Shown here one piece after another: positions 46,216-59,379 of a stretch of 64,000 nt of DNA. The notes beneath the pieces were generated by a model. That model had not been told where the DNA came from and made no database searches. It was given only the letters and a program-made list of their open reading frames with translations. The translations under genes were made by a program, and so were the position numbers. Each line of letters opens with the position of its first letter. Within the stretch, counting starts at the first letter, position 1. Source of the DNA: Hypsibius dujardini (lineage: Eukaryota > Tardigrada > Eutardigrada > Parachela > Hypsibiidae); contig LRSR01009797.1 in assembly GCA_001579985.1 (NCBI GenBank), forward strand, positions 1 to 64,000, in the 5' to 3' direction.

Positions 46216-46961
46216 AGGTGGCGCCGTGTAGTATGACACGGCAGTTTTAAAACGCAAAGTTTTGTTTTCTGATCAATTTTTTCCCACGCTATCTTGATCA
46301 ATAATAGTTAAGCTGCTAGAATGTTTTCGTCAGGGTGTGTGTTCATTGCGAAAAGACTCGAATTGACGGTGGTTCATCGCCTTATGATATAGCGAGGCTG
46401 CGGTTTTTTCATTTCTGTCTCCTACAAATTGGTCGAAGTTACCAAAGTGAAAAACACCGGCATTTTTGTCATGAAATAAAGTGAACGTAACGTCAAGGGA
46501 AATCGTGACGTTTGAAAAGGATTTTGAAGTGCGTTCCGGTTCTCAAAAATACAGGTATTCACAATTTAACAAAACCGGTTATGGATCGGAATATTTGCTG
46601 TGCAACTGCGTGAGCATCGATCAACGCCGGATAACCGCATTCGCAATTGTTTGACAGTTCGAAACTTTCAAGGATAATTAATAAATAAAAATATCGAGCA
46701 AACAAACTCCACCGTCAGGGTACAAGCACCAAAATACGGCTGTCGCTGAGTCCACACTTTGACGAGAAAAAAGCGCACCAGTGTACCCTGCATGAACGCA
46801 AAACAGCCATTCAGCTCCATTTACTTCTGATAGAATGAGATTGGGTGCCAATTTTGAAGCAGTAAATTAACCATATTTATCCGTTCATAACTTAAAACTT
46901 AAAGTAATGATACCGGGACCTGTGACACGATTGGAACGGAGTATGACCCATGCGCACAGTG
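46216..46961. other. Spacer
   Basis: About 750 bases of AT-rich sequence between the foldback element and the 3' end of the GH18 gene. Nothing recognised. Confidence 0.4.
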
Positions 46962-49280
46962 TTAATGGTCTACTGATTTTTTGATGGCAGAAAGTAAAGG
47001 AAAAGCTCCATCTTGACAATCGTTCCCTGCATCGTCCTCCGAAACATCTGTCGCATACACTCCGCCGTATCCATTTTGCACAGCCCATTCAGTCTAAACC
47101 ATGGAAATGTACTGTAATCCCATATGAAGCTGGGGACAGCTAATGACGGACAAGTGCATAATCAACAAACCTTGGTACGAACTGTTGCTATATCGTTATA
47201 GCCGATCCACCAAAAAGGCGTGTAGGCATATGAAGCCGCAATCTCTTCGTCAAAATGATTAGTGGCATCTTCGTTCTTGATGGCCTGACAAATTTCGTAA
47301 TAAGCCCATACACCAGACTCCTTTGTGTGGTTACCAGAATATACACGGCTCGCAGCAGCGGCACCCAAGTCGTGCTTTTCGACGTCTTTCAGGATCCATC
47401 CGCGACCATAAAATGGTATGCCCAGAACTAATTTGGATTTAGAAATTCCTAGAGATGACAAGATGTCGGCCATGGACTCCTAACAAAATTCAAGAAAATC
47501 TGGTCATTCGTAACATACCAAACTTGGCATGTTTCAGAGCAGGTTCTCAAACTGGTTTCAGGTTTATTCTAAATGCCTTATGTCACTGATGATTTAGTAA
47601 TATACTTCCGCAGTAACGCATCAGAAATTTCTTTCTCACAGAATTCACAAAATGAGAAATTTCCGGAATGTTCCGTCTACATCGATTTAAGCCTAAGAAG
47701 CTTCAATTTTTGGAAAACCGGTGCGAATATATTTGTTGGCTAGTAGCAGTTTGAAATAGAATTTTGGATCGATTGCCGTCATGAGAAATCGTCGTAGGGA
47801 CCAAAAAGCTGAGGCAGAAGTCAGGTTGGAAATAGCCAGACCAAAGTTAGATTTCATTAGTTGTTATTGAATTCAGTTTGAATCAAATACGAAATCCCTA
47901 ATACAGGATACAACTCATCCTACTCGTAATTCAATGTATTTCTGCAGAAAAAACAAAAATTATTTTGATAACGATTTTTGTGAATCGGTATTTTACTGTA
48001 AATATTGAGGGAGTCCTAATTTGTTTTTCTAAATTCGGAATTTTGCTATGGAATAAATGTTTATGCAGTGTTGGCAAAATAAAGTTCAAAATCATCTATA
48101 ATCATTTTCTAAAAAATAAAAGTTAAAACGATTCTCTGTTCTCCCATTGGAATTCTCTTAAAGTAAAAACTGAATTACCATATTTTGCTGCGTGGCTCCT
48201 CCAAATGGTCCGCCCTTTGTCGGGGAATGATGGCTTACAGTTTTGGTCTCTGTCACTGTCTTTCCCAGATCATATGCTGCTACGTGTACGAAGTCAACGG
48301 ATCTGTGAAGAACGTATGAGTAATGACCTTCTTTTGACGAATTGTTCAGCCAAAACTTACTGCTCAAGTTTTGATGATGCAACATCCGCCCAAAATGAGG
48401 TGTAGTGAAGTGTGACCGAAAGGAGGAGGCGTGGCTTAGCGACCTCAAGAGCCTCAGAGTCGAACGTGGTTCGCAATTGCTAGCATGATAATCACCATTA
48501 GCCAATAGATTTCACAACCCAAAACCGGAAAACTCACCTTCACCAATGTGGCAATTGATGAAACGTCATAAGCATCCGTATATCTTTGATTGAAATCAAT
48601 ATCAACACCGTCTAAATTCCAAGCACGCAGGTCTCGCAGAATAGTGGGGAGAAATTTTGAGCGAATTAGGCGATCGCTTGCTGTCTTCCCCAACACTTCG
48701 CTGCTTTTTCCGCCGATTCCCAAAAGGAATTTTAGTTTTGGATGCTCCGATTTCATTTGCTGCAGTTTGACAAAAGTTTCTGAACCGAAAAAATATCAAC
48801 ATTTTCACATGGAATTATACACTAAGAACTACGTAAATTGTGTAAACTAACGTGCAATGGCATCAGTTGTTCGTGGTATAGGCTCCTTGCCTGTTGAACG
48901 TTCAAATGGAATGACAATATATGTGCATAAGGATTGGTCAATGTTTTCCAGCTTGAGCGAGTCGGGATAACCCCCTTCGGGTGACCAAGGGGGGAAAAAA
49001 CAGCCACGATAAGGAGTTTCCAATCCAGTACCTAGGTGAGGAATCAAAAAAGATAAGCGATCAAACTAAATATTTCACCTGTTATTGGTAAGGTGCATTT
49101 GTTATTTGTGAACTCGAATCCCTGACACAATTCGCAATAAATTGTTAGATTCCGGACTGTGCCGAGACAATAGCATTTGAATGAGGAGTGTCTACACCAA
49201 AATTTGCGGCAAGTTTGTTTCACGTGTTTTCTTCTACACAACTTTGCACAAACTGAGGGACTTTCTTTAGGAAAGGCCAA
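46962..49280 (-). CDS. GH18 chitinase-like protein with altered catalytic motif
   Basis: Exons joined in phase: an N-terminal cysteine-rich exon ending 49079, then 49031-48852, 48779-48538, 48479-48361, 48302-48179, 47479-47171 and 47093-46962 (TAA). The N-terminal exon (start unresolved, near 49280; KCYCLGTVRNLTIYCELC) is not a standard GH18 part. The GH18 barrel follows: ENIDQSLCTYIVI (strand 1), LKFLLGIGGKSSEV (strand 3, normally GGW), RAWNLDGVDIDFNQRY (strand 4), AKPRLLLSVT (strand 5), SVDFVHVAAYDLG (strand 6, normally MTYD), KLVLGIPFYGRGW (strand 7), YAYTPFWWIGYND and the closing NGYGGVYATDVSEDD. In the DGxDxDxE motif the last residue, the proton donor glutamate, is N. Expected role: chitin or glycan binding or growth-factor-like (as in insect IDGFs) rather than hydrolysis. 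The first exon and signal peptide were not located. Confidence 0.85.
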
Positions 49281-49876
49281 GCTTCTTTTTTCGAAAATGA
49301 CTCAGAAGCGTTAAGTTGTGAGAATCTTTTTGTGACCGAATGAAACATCTTTGAAACTTTTTTGATCCAGGGGGGGGGGAGGAGCTAGGGTTGGCGTGCA
49401 CCTGTATCAAAAAACTGTACTGTCAAAAAAATTCAATAAAATCTAGGCTTTAGGCGACGTTCTTTCCTGTCGAAATTAACTGATCTTTTGACCTTCAGTT
49501 TGATCTTTTGATGCTAAATAGTTATTGATCTTTCGATAATGAAAAACTTTAGTTTGGCACTAACTGGTAATGGTTGAAGTTTGCCTAGAAAAGGCAGAGT
49601 TATAATAATAATTGTTATGGGAACGACCGAAAAGCTTGATCAGTTTCGAAACGTGTACACTTGCAAGTTTTTAAAACTATTTTTTTCAGCTTGTAAGGCT
49701 CATTTTCTTTGTAAGAGCAATCACTACATGGATAGCGTAGTGAATTTGCTGAGTTGTAATTTCGAGAACTAAGTTCTTACGTCATGGTCCTCACTCAATT
49801 TTTGCCTGGCAGACAAAATTTTGAAAAATAAACGTAAGCGGCTTTTAAAAAAATTAGTAAGCCCGTACGTTAGAGG

Positions 49877-51945
49877 TTATTCTGTTTGGCACATGACGAT
49901 CGCCAAAATTATTTTTCCTACTACACCAATCAGGCGGTGCTTGTTTGAATTTGCTGCAGTCATTGCGGAACCCAGCTATTTACCTGCAGGTGCCGTTGTA
50001 GTAATGACGACAGTTATATCAGCAGTAGCCGGAAGGTCTGTCGAAGTCTGGTTTGCTGCCATGGGACTCGCGGGTGTCGTGGTGGATATAATCGAGACAT
50101 TCATGGTAGTAGTTGCTGAGTTCGTTCCAGCTTGAAAAAAATATGAAAATAAAATCAGTAATTTTCTAAGAAGCATCGGATCTCAATCGTTTTTACGGAA
50201 AGCCACATATATCGGTGTCAAAAAATGTATTTACCGCATTTATACATCAAGTTGATTTTCGCGATATCAATGTCACTGAGGGCGTCCCTCTGGCCAATAA
50301 GTTTAGTCTTGTCGCTATACTTATGCAGCGGTCGAATCGTCCAAACGGCTGGATTTATTGCAAAATCGAACATGCCGTAGTGGAGTACAGAACCGAAATC
50401 GTAGGGTTCACCAAAAGCGGTCGTGTTTCTGTACGTTTGAAATTGTGCTTGATCGTCTACGAGAAAACAAAAATTCGCTTCGCTCAAACTGATTTCAAAT
50501 GGTACGGGAAAACTAACCGCCTTCCCTGATGTTGGCCATATTAATTTCCACATAATCGTCACGATCTAATCGGCTTTGCTCGTGATAAAAGCCTGGTAAA
50601 AAACACGGTTCAATGTACGTGAAGACCAAGTGTTGTATGTCTTGCATGTTTCAAGAGATACACTATCAACCGGTATTGTGTGTTTGGAAAACCTACCAAG
50701 AGCATGCATCAGTTCGTGTTGAACTATTCCTGGCCGGTCCGTGCATTCTAGCGAAAAACACACAAATCAAATTTTCTGGAATATTGAATATTTCAAGCGA
50801 TCTGAAAAAAAAACTCACGTCCAATGGATATAACGACACCTTGACCGCCCCCATGTCTGCCGACGTAGGACGAACATCTAATGATTTGAAGAATCTCCAG
50901 TTACTACGGTATCAATTTATGGCATCACACATGAAGTAAGCGTTCATACGTTCTACTGCTTGCAATGATAATGTAGTCTTTCTCGGTGGTCAGCGGAACG
51001 AAACGCACACAGGTCCGGTCAAAGAGTTTCATTGCATCCAGCACGAACTGCTTGTAAGCTTTTGCGCTTGACGCCTCTGGATAAAATAGACCAAAATGTG
51101 AGCTGTAGTGTATTTTAATTTGTTAAAAATTATGTTTAAATTAGCCAAAAATGTCATTTTATTTTGAACAAAAAATATACTATTTATAGTGAAATTGAGT
51201 TTGAAAACAACCTGATGTTTTTTGTTAGTTACCGTGTTTGAAAATATTTTTGGGAAAAATATGCAATGGCTTCAACTCAAACTTATCCCAGAAGTGGTTA
51301 CGAACCCGTTAAACTGCAATGTGCTAAAATGATCAAACTCAACAGCAATTTAATTCAACATCTAATTTAAATTGACTGAAAGTGGTCATTCCTCTTTTCA
51401 TATTCCAAAGGCCTATTTGAATCGTTAAATATGAGCCCGCATACAATTTTTATTTTATTCTTTTTATTTATACTCAGGAAAAATACTTGAACAACACGTG
51501 TTAGCTGTTTACGAGAACGGTATATTGAGACAATCTGAATCTCACCATAAGATTTGGAGAAAATGTATGGGACAATCCCGTTCGGCCATTTTAATGCCTC
51601 ATTAGTGACTGCATTGCATCCCACAAACTTTAAAAGTTTGGCCGAAATATTAGTTAATATTTCGACTGTCAAATGTTTATGAGCCAGCAAAACTAACATC
51701 CGATGTATTAGCACCAACATCCACACCCCTGATGTCGCCTTCGAAGAACGTTGTATTGACAGTTTCCACTGGATCATCGGGCGGCTCCATTGGGAATAAT
51801 GATTTGGGAAGCTTTGCTGCAAAGCCAAACGGTATATAAAAATAATTTTACAGAAAAAGTATCAGACGAAATAAATTTTACCCGGAGCCGCAGCGCAAAA
51901 ACGGAAGAGAAAGTATACGTAACAGAGATATATTAGCAAATCCAT
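49877..51945 (-). CDS. Astacin-family secreted zinc metalloprotease
   Basis: Exons in phase: 51945-51882 (signal peptide, LLIYLCYVYFLFRFCAA), 51816-51698 (propeptide with FEGDI, the astacin aspartate-switch FxGD motif), 51627-51546 (NAVTNEALKWPNGIVPYIF, mature N terminus), 51076-50950 (LFDRTCVRFVPLTTEKDYI), 50877-50819 (CSSYVGRHGGGQ), 50747-50697 and 50592-50518 (HELMHALG joined to FYHEQSRLDRDD, the complete zinc motif), 50447-50235 (PYDFGSVLHYG Met-turn region, IGQRDALSDIDIAKIN) and 50130-49984 (Thr-rich linker, STTTPASP). A last exon 49920-49877 (KIILAIVMC) is tentative; it would end in a short hydrophobic tail. The total is about 326 residues. All zinc ligands, the catalytic glutamate and the Met-turn tyrosine are present. 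No EGF, CUB or ShK domain was found. Likely a secreted digestive, moulting or matrix protease. Confidence 0.9.
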
Positions 51946-54900
51946 TTTCAACGAACGTTCTGTGATGTTATTTATTAACTGAGATGTTGGTAGCTTTCGA
52001 CGGGAAGAAGATAAAAAATTTCAAAATCAAATACCCATGAGCAGTCGAATAATTCGCTTATGTTTCAGCGGCAGCAGATTTTTTTTAAACCGGATTTCTT
52101 TACCAACGCACTTATAGATTTTAATGAGTAATTTAAAACATGTTCGCGAAACTCACATTATTTACTAAACCGGTTTCCGCGTGTAAGGTGGATGAATTGG
52201 GTAAAACTCACAGTCGGAGGCAATTTTCATCGTTCTCCGGCTGGAATATATACAGCACTGATGTCACGCAACAACATTTATTCAAGAAACGCCCCCGACT
52301 GCTTTTTTACGAGTATTAATCTACACGTAAAAAAGAACGAACTTCCAAAATTGTTGAGAGCTACCATTTAACAGGGTTTGAGCTATCTAAGTGCGAATGT
52401 CAAATTTTCTGTTGATCTAGAATAGTAAACTGTTCTTAACAAGCGTGTATCTCAGCATAAAACGTAAAAAACGTTCGCGTTTCTGTTCCGGACTCATCGG
52501 ACGAAGCAAATTTTCTTAATAGAATATCTCAAATTATAAGCTAAAGAATTTCACACATGCTTGATTGAACGTCAGGAACGGATATTTATTTGCTCTTCGT
52601 ATTTTGTAACTGGGTGATATTCCATTTTTTGGCCTTTGGGCAATGTCGATCTAAGGACATTTCACCAAATATCGAAAGTACGGTTTTTATGCCAAATATA
52701 GCAGGTTCAACAAAACTTTAAAATGATTCAGAGCAGTTTACCATACGACGCATTTTAAAGATTTTTAATTTTATTTAAATGAATTTCAAAATCTATCTGG
52801 AATGCCAAAAAAATTATTTTTGGTTAGGAATGAAACTATTATTAAACATCAGTTCTTGTTAATTCAATTTATGTTAAGGCTCCGCTCTAATATTAATTTT
52901 TTATTGAAATAAAACATCGCCGTTACTTGGATATATAAGTTATTGTTTTAAATTTAAATAAGGTTAGTTTTCGGAAAAAATAGGATTGATCGATTTAAAG
53001 ACATTATGAAAATTCGTTGTCAACCAGTCAATTGCTAAGCAGTAGGGTAGGCACTCATTCATTGAATTATGCAAAAAATACGTGAAATGTGAATAAATCG
53101 AATCAATTCATCCTATAAACAAATTGGATTTCTTTGTGCTTAAATCATCACATTTCCATAGGTCTTTATTTCATCACTAGTGCCATACATCAATCAATTC
53201 GAGCAAATAACGGGGTCAATTCTTTTAGGCTATTCAATGAATCAATTGAGTCATCCTCACAAAAATGCCTGTAATCAACTGGGTACATGTTATCAATCAA
53301 CCGATCAAGCAAGATATCCCGATTTGTAAGCACTCCACCCGCAGCTAAGCTACGATCAATCAATAAATCAGTCAATCATTGAGTCAATTTACAACGGTTC
53401 CAAATAAGACGATCAATCGATCAATCGATTGATTAACCATCTTTTTGAATTTATCAAAGACCGTAAAAATCTCTGTCACTTACAAACCTTGAGGAGCTTC
53501 CTTTGTTGGTATTCACTACCAGCTTGGGACGCTTCACTTCCGGGACAACAACAAAGTGCACAATCGAAATGAACTTGGTAGGACGACCAGGACCTTGAGC
53601 GGGTTTGAGCTTGGGCGCGGCGGGGGCTGTGGCGATTGTGACAGAACGCTTCCCAGCGCCAAATTTTCGTCAGAGCACAATTTTTTCACAAATTCTTGCC
53701 CGATCTGGGGTATTCTGGGCCTGTTCTGAACCAGATCTCATAAGAATTTGCTTTCTCACGTAGTCTGGTCAGAAAGTTTGCCGCTAGGTTGGCTGCGGCG
53801 CTGAAATTTTGATTACCCTTCTGAACGGACAGTTTCCGCTTAAAAATATTAGTGCATCCCAGGTTCAGGGTTTGAGTCCGGAACGTTTGCTGAAGTTGCT
53901 TTCGGCATGACTGGCTGCTTGCGATTGGTGTCCAAGTCAATGAGCGTTGCGGCAATGCAGTCGGGAAGACTTGTGAACAAAAATGTGGTGTATTTTAGCC
54001 GAGAGTATATTTGTCTGAAAATGTGTGTGGATCGCTTGGACGTAGTACACTCTTTACAGCAATCGAATAAAACAATTTCACTTTTTCCGGAGTATTGCTG
54101 GGGAGCAGCTGACCGGGCGAATACCATAAAATACCGTAATTCACAAAAACAAAATTACATTAACGTTTTCGCTTGAGCTTGAACGTAGTGAACCTAATTT
54201 TTACTCTTGAGTTATAGTCAACGTTACATTCTTTGACAGCACCGTATCTCAAATCCTTTTTAGAATCGATCAGTGGGTTTTTGTCGTTATGTTAGGGGAC
54301 AGGTCTTGAGAGAAATGTTTGATCGAGTACCTTTCTTTCTACTTACGGATCTCAAAATCTGATTTCTGACGCGGCTATAAAAAGCTATGCATTTTATTAA
54401 CAAGCGGATCGAGTGCTTTAAAACAATCAGATTGGTTATTTCAAACGAAAAATCCCGTCAAACTATTTGGTTGGCGATAGTCTAATTTGGCACCAATTTG
54501 GCAAATAGTCCCATACAAATCTGACAAACCATTCTGCCTGCTTCGAATTCCCATCGGCAAAGGAACATTCCGATGTGGTCTTCATAGACTTTAACATAAG
54601 ACATAGCTTTAACGCCAGGGTAAACCGGTTTTTGTATTGCATGAAAAACGTTTTATTCGACGCGTTGAAATGCTGTGTAGACGCTAACTTTCGCTGTACA
54701 GGCGCAACATTTTCAGAAGGAAAAACGCAAGTTGATTTCGGATACATTTATTTCACGAAGCGTTTGATTGCGTTCACGGTTGAAATGCATTGCGGGTGAA
54801 ACCTGTTCTTGGTGAGAACGACTATCGACAACGACACTTGGGATATTAATGCAATTGATATCACATACTTTGTGACCATTGGTCAGCCTTTCCCATTCCT

Positions 54901-56650
54901 TAGTGCCAAAGAATAATATTTACTCAAAAATTCTTCAAACATTTGCCCGCCAAACTATAAATATTTTTGGGTATTGCTTTTAGACCATAATATTTCCCGG
55001 AAGATTTCCACAAATATTTTTTCCAGTTCGAAGAGGGAATGAACATGAAAAAATGCTGGTTGGGACGCAGTTGTTAGAAAGTGAATAAATTGACGCATTT
55101 GTGCAAAAGACGCTGTAAACTGAATTAGATGAAGAAAAATTGCCAACGTCCGACTAAAAACGAAACGGATGTCCTCTTTTTAGCTTTTCACTGATAAGTG
55201 CTGACTATCATTCCGTATAATTTTTTTTCAAAACTGCCAAAACTGCCAAAAGTATTAAACAAGATTTCCTGTTTCAGAGTAAATCCAGTTTAGTACCATT
55301 ATTGTGAAATTTGTCATGGTTGTGCTACTTAGAGCTGTGCGCGGTTAAAAAAAATCAATCCGCAAACCGGATTAATTGAAAAAAAAAACCAGCTGAAAAC
55401 TAGTCCTAAGTGAGCAAAAACAGGAACCGTTGTGGCTTTTTGACGAGAAGAAACGAATTTAGAAACCGATTTGCAAAGACCGGTTTTTTTCTCATAAGTG
55501 CAAATATATCCATAACAACAAACCGCAACAACAGAACCCTTTCAAACTGCGTACTGTTCGTTAAGCGATAAAAATCACATTCTTAATGGGATTTCGAAAC
55601 CAGTTTGCTGATAAGCCTCACATCGGGGAGCGGAAGATTTTGAAGCAAGGGTTTAAACTTGTCAACGAATACCAAGACTGAATACTGTTCCCCGCATGAA
55701 CACGAAGAGAGAGGGTGTGTCACGACATGTTATATCATTGTAGAAAAGTTGCAGGAGAAGTTAAATTCAAGGACGATTCAAGAGATTTAATTCTGTAATG
55801 ATAAAGTATTTGGTATAAATGGACACTCTACCAGCAACCGCTTGAGCGGTCCTATAGTTTACGTCTTTACTTGGCTTTTTAGCTCCAATACCTTTAATGT
55901 TTTAAATGAATCTCAGAATCATCTTCAGTTGGGGCTGTTTCAACGCGGTGGCGTTGTTATCTTTTCCAGCATCCGTGAATTCCTAACCCACAACGGATCA
56001 GGTTCGAGCTTATTCTTGATGATGTTCGATGGTCGAAGTAAAAATTACTCCGCGGTGTATTTATTTGACAGTGCTTGCGCATGACAGGCGACCTAATTGA
56101 AACATAATTCTGATGGGAGGGCGTTAGGAATCCTTTTTCGTTCATGTTTTTTTCTACAAAATTGGGACTTTGCAGGTCACGAAACAAGAAAACCTAATTT
56201 GAATAAACATTGCATAAACGAATAAAGCTATTCACAAAAACTGCATCAATGTGGCTGCAGTTCTGACTTAATGAACAGGTTTGTAAACTTTGGAAGATCT
56301 TCCAACGTGCATGATCTGTTTGACTTTGATACTCACCGTATTTATGAACGGGAAGTTTCTACACGGTATGTGTCTCACGTTATGGGCGATTGTTACTCGA
56401 GAGGCAATGCGTTTGTCCAAGCTTTGAGGTTTCATATCCACTGTTATCACAACAAACCTGTCTGTCCACAAACAACTCAATAAATCTCATGCCACGCACA
56501 ATCTGAAATGTTCAGACGCATGGGAAACTGATAGATCTTTATCTAGCGACAAATCGAATCGAGCAGAGTGCTATGAATTTGCCGTAAAAAAATAATCCAT
56601 CTTAATATACGTTTGGTTTCAGATTACTCAATGCCGTTTCTTCGGCGCGG
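51946..56650. other. Long AT-rich intergenic region
   Basis: About 4.7 kb. CAATCAAT-type short repeats occur at 53185-53435. A minus-strand piece at 53480-53670 reads as a basic Pro/Lys/Val-rich peptide (APKLKPAQGPGRPTKF) with relatively high GC and could be an exon of an unrecognised gene. Another short frame at 55842-56084 has no recognisable homology. A hAT-like terminus (AGAGCTGTGCGCGG) is seen near 55331 without a partner. No firm gene. Confidence 0.45.
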
Positions 56651-56662
56651 TTCAATTTGAAG

Positions 56663-57040
56663 ATGAGATGTGTTGAAGATAATATGCGGATGCTCCGAAT
56701 GTTTATCGTTGTAACGATCATGTACTGGTCAGATGCAGACACAGGCTGTTGCATTGATAACAACAATCACTGCGGATTAGCGCTCTTGTCAAAATGCGGT
56801 CTGCGGCAATTGTTTCCTGATACACTCTACGTTTGCGCTGAGAAGAGCGACCCGATTCTAATTCGCAAATGTCTCGATGGATGTCTGAGCCGTACTGAAG
56901 GTAATGACATTTGCGGCAAATTCAGGGTAGTCTCTTAACTTGCTCCTAAAACCAGTTTGGAGAGAGTCACAGTCTTTTTTCTCCAGACAAAAATGGTTGT
57001 TTCATTGGTTGTTGATTGGACGATACAGCCTGAAATGGTA
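56663..57040 (+). pseudogene. B-lectin family fragment
   Basis: ATG 56663 opens a frame with a hydrophobic leader (RMFIVVTIMYW) and the cysteine module (GCCIDNNNHCGLAL, LYVCAEKSDPI, CLDGCLSRTEGNDIC), closely parallel to the gene at 62 kb. A TAA at 56936-56938 occurs at the position of an ordinary residue in the paralogue. In-frame similarity continues after it (LAPKTSLERVTVFF versus LLPKSGLEKGKSLY) and then fades before the B-lectin core. A donor-like GGGTAGTC just before the stop leaves a small chance of splicing, but no downstream lectin exon was found. Confidence 0.75.
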
Positions 57041-57257
57041 GATTAGTTAAATTGCGTTTAACAAGCTACCGACAAATGATTAAAGAACCGTCGAAATTGA
57101 ATATTAAGCCACCAGCAAGGCATAAAACTATTAAAGAAAATTGTGACGCGTATACTGTAAATAAATTTTATTAGCAAACAGAGGATGGTAAAAAGAGTGA
57201 AGAACTGGTTTTTCAAGATTTAACATATATAGTCACATGTAACGTATGAAGTCGGCA

Positions 57258-57790
57258 TTATTTGCGATAAGACAGCAAAATGACAAAGGTTCTAAAACTG
57301 CTTGTGACCGGTTTACGAACAGTAGCTACAGGGTCCACCACGAAGATTTGTTCAACTTTGAAAAACTGACAAAAAACTTTACCATATGTCTTTCTACTAT
57401 TTGGTGCATGATGACCCTTCGCTTTGTTAATCGCCAGGACACGGTTGGGCCAGGAACGGAACGAGTTACGGAGCATTTCTCATAGAATTTTTTCTCACTC
57501 CTCTTTTGCCGCCTTCAGCAAACCGGCCATGCAGCGCTACTTCCGCTTTGCCAACTGAGATTTAAATTACCCGTTCGCAAAGAAATCTATCCGTGACACT
57601 TTAGGCGAGTTGGCCAACCATTGGTCTTTTGTGAAGTACTTGATTCCATGGGTATCGAGCCAATCATAAACCTGTTTGGCGGTTTGGGAGCGAGCGCTAT
57701 CCATGTGGAGGATTACCTTCTTTTCGTCTCTTCCGTAGAGGGCCGCTTATGGTCTTTGATAGCACATACATCGGATTTCAATAGGTTAGT
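57258..57790 (-). mobile_element. Degenerate mariner transposase, C-terminal half
   Basis: Minus-strand pieces keep the second catalytic aspartate context (VILHMDSARSQTAKQVYDWL) and the third motif block (WLANSPKVSRIDFFANG, where family members read SPDLSPIDFF), then LLKAAKEE and MLRNSFRSWPNRVLAI. Frame breaks separate the blocks. It is related to, but clearly different from and older than, the mariner at 43.9-45.2 kb. No terminal repeats were recognised. Confidence 0.75.
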
Positions 57791-58439
57791 TCAGCAGCTG
57801 AAACATTCAACTAGCCAGCCACAAATCACAACAGAGTTAGTTGAGCACTCTCATAGGTTTGCAAAACAATTGTGCTAAAAACTTGGGTTTTCAAACACTC
57901 GTCATTCTGCTTCTGGTCTCTTACATATCACTGAGGATGTTCAATTAAGGCTGCTACTTTGAATTTGAAAATATTGAGTTATTGACTGAATGTGCACTGC
58001 TGGTAGTTGAATACTACGTATTTGCTAGAAACCGATATTTCAGAGCAAAGTACTCGAAAAATCGAATGAGAGAAGTAAAGCTCAACAAATTGCGATTGAA
58101 AAAAATCGTATGCTGAGAGAAAAAAGGTCGTTGATTGCCAACAAATAGATAGTAAAGAAAATAAATTCACGAATCCGCACTGTTTTAAACAATCGCTTCC
58201 GTGGGTGAAATTAGCAATATATATTGCTAGATCGAATTCAAGAAGCAGTTTCGACATTGCACAATATGGGTCGTTTAAATGTTGAAAAAGTCAGCTAAAC
58301 GAGTTGGTCATGTAAATGAAAGCTTCACAGCTGATTACCGGTTTTGGCGCTTACCGAAGAAAACGGGTTCTGGTGTCCAATCACCAATATCCAATATATC
58401 GGGCTGGCTAACTTTTGGCCATTGCCGAATTATGAAAAA

Positions 58440-59090
58440 AAACGCATGTGACGTCACTAGTGGGTCCTTATATCACCTGGAATCATTTTTCAAATCTTAA
58501 AAAAAAGTTATAAGTCTTCCGAATGGCTTGATTTAACCCTCTGAGTGTCGGTCAGCTTACACTGGCCTAATTCTTCCTTCAAATTCAATTTGCTGATCAA
58601 GCATTTGGACTTTCTAGATACGGTTTTTTGCTTTGATCCTATTACAGAACGGTGAAATATAAAGTAAAAACAACTTTTGAAAAAAAAAGGACCAAGTACT
58701 TTCCCTATTTAAGCCAACTTTGGTTGACGCAGCATTACCCGTATACCTAAAACACCCGGCTACCAGAGGGTTAAGACTTGTTGGGTAGCTCTTCAAAATT
58801 GGTGGGGTCAAATTCAAAAGATTTACCATCGAACCAACGGTTCAAAAGTTAAAGGACGAGGACCTCAAGAACGAAGTTCATCCCATCCCATATCTCGCGT
58901 TTTTTCAGGTCACATCCTACAACTTTTGAACCGTTGGTTCGATGACAAATCTTTTGAATTTGACCCCGGCCTTTTTGAAGAGCTACCGAACAAGCCTAAA
59001 ATTAAGCCATTCGGAAAACTTTTGTAATTCAAAGTTTTGAAAAATGGCTCAAGGTGATGTAAGGACCCACTGGTGACGTCACATGTGTTA
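58440..59090. mobile_element. Foldback element interrupted by a nested insertion
   Basis: Left arm starts CATGTGACGTCACTAGTGGG, and the right arm, reverse-complemented, starts CATGTGACGTCACCAGTGGG. Both arms continue TCCTTA-ATCACC, then TTCCGAATGGCTT, then a second block (GGTTCGATGACAAATC against the left GATTTACCATCGAACC). Arms are about 85 to 90 percent identical. The left arm is interrupted at 58533-58774 by a TTAA-flanked element; the right arm lacks it. Confidence 0.85.
58537..58770. mobile_element. piggyBac-like MITE (TTAA target)
   Basis: 234-base segment beginning CCCTCTGAGTG and ending ACCAGAGGG, bounded by TTAA on both sides (58533-58536 and 58771-58774). Removing it restores a continuous left arm of the surrounding foldback element, matched base for base by the right arm (TTTTAGGCTTGTTCGG). 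TTAA duplication plus CCCT-type ends is the piggyBac signature. No transposase frame. Confidence 0.85.
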
Positions 59091-59379
59091 TTCCAATATA
59101 TCGGTTCAGTAAACGGTATTTAATGTTAAATACGCGCAGTTTGATCCACTACAGTTGGCAACAAGTGAACTTTTTTGGTCAGAACAAAACGGCAAATCAT
59201 CCTTAATGCTGACCATATTGCTGCATGATCTGCATATTGTATGATCATTACGCTTTCGGTTTTCAACTTGTAATGCCTGCTGAATGCATATCTGAACTGT
59301 TTGACAAAAGACAAGATCGTTGTTTGCTGCAGTTTTAGTTCCCGGACGTCTGCCGAGACACTCTACAGCAAGTAGACTC

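Noticed and set aside
55325-55345. hAT-like terminus AGAGCTGTGCGCGG
   Set aside because: No partner end or target duplication found within several kilobases.
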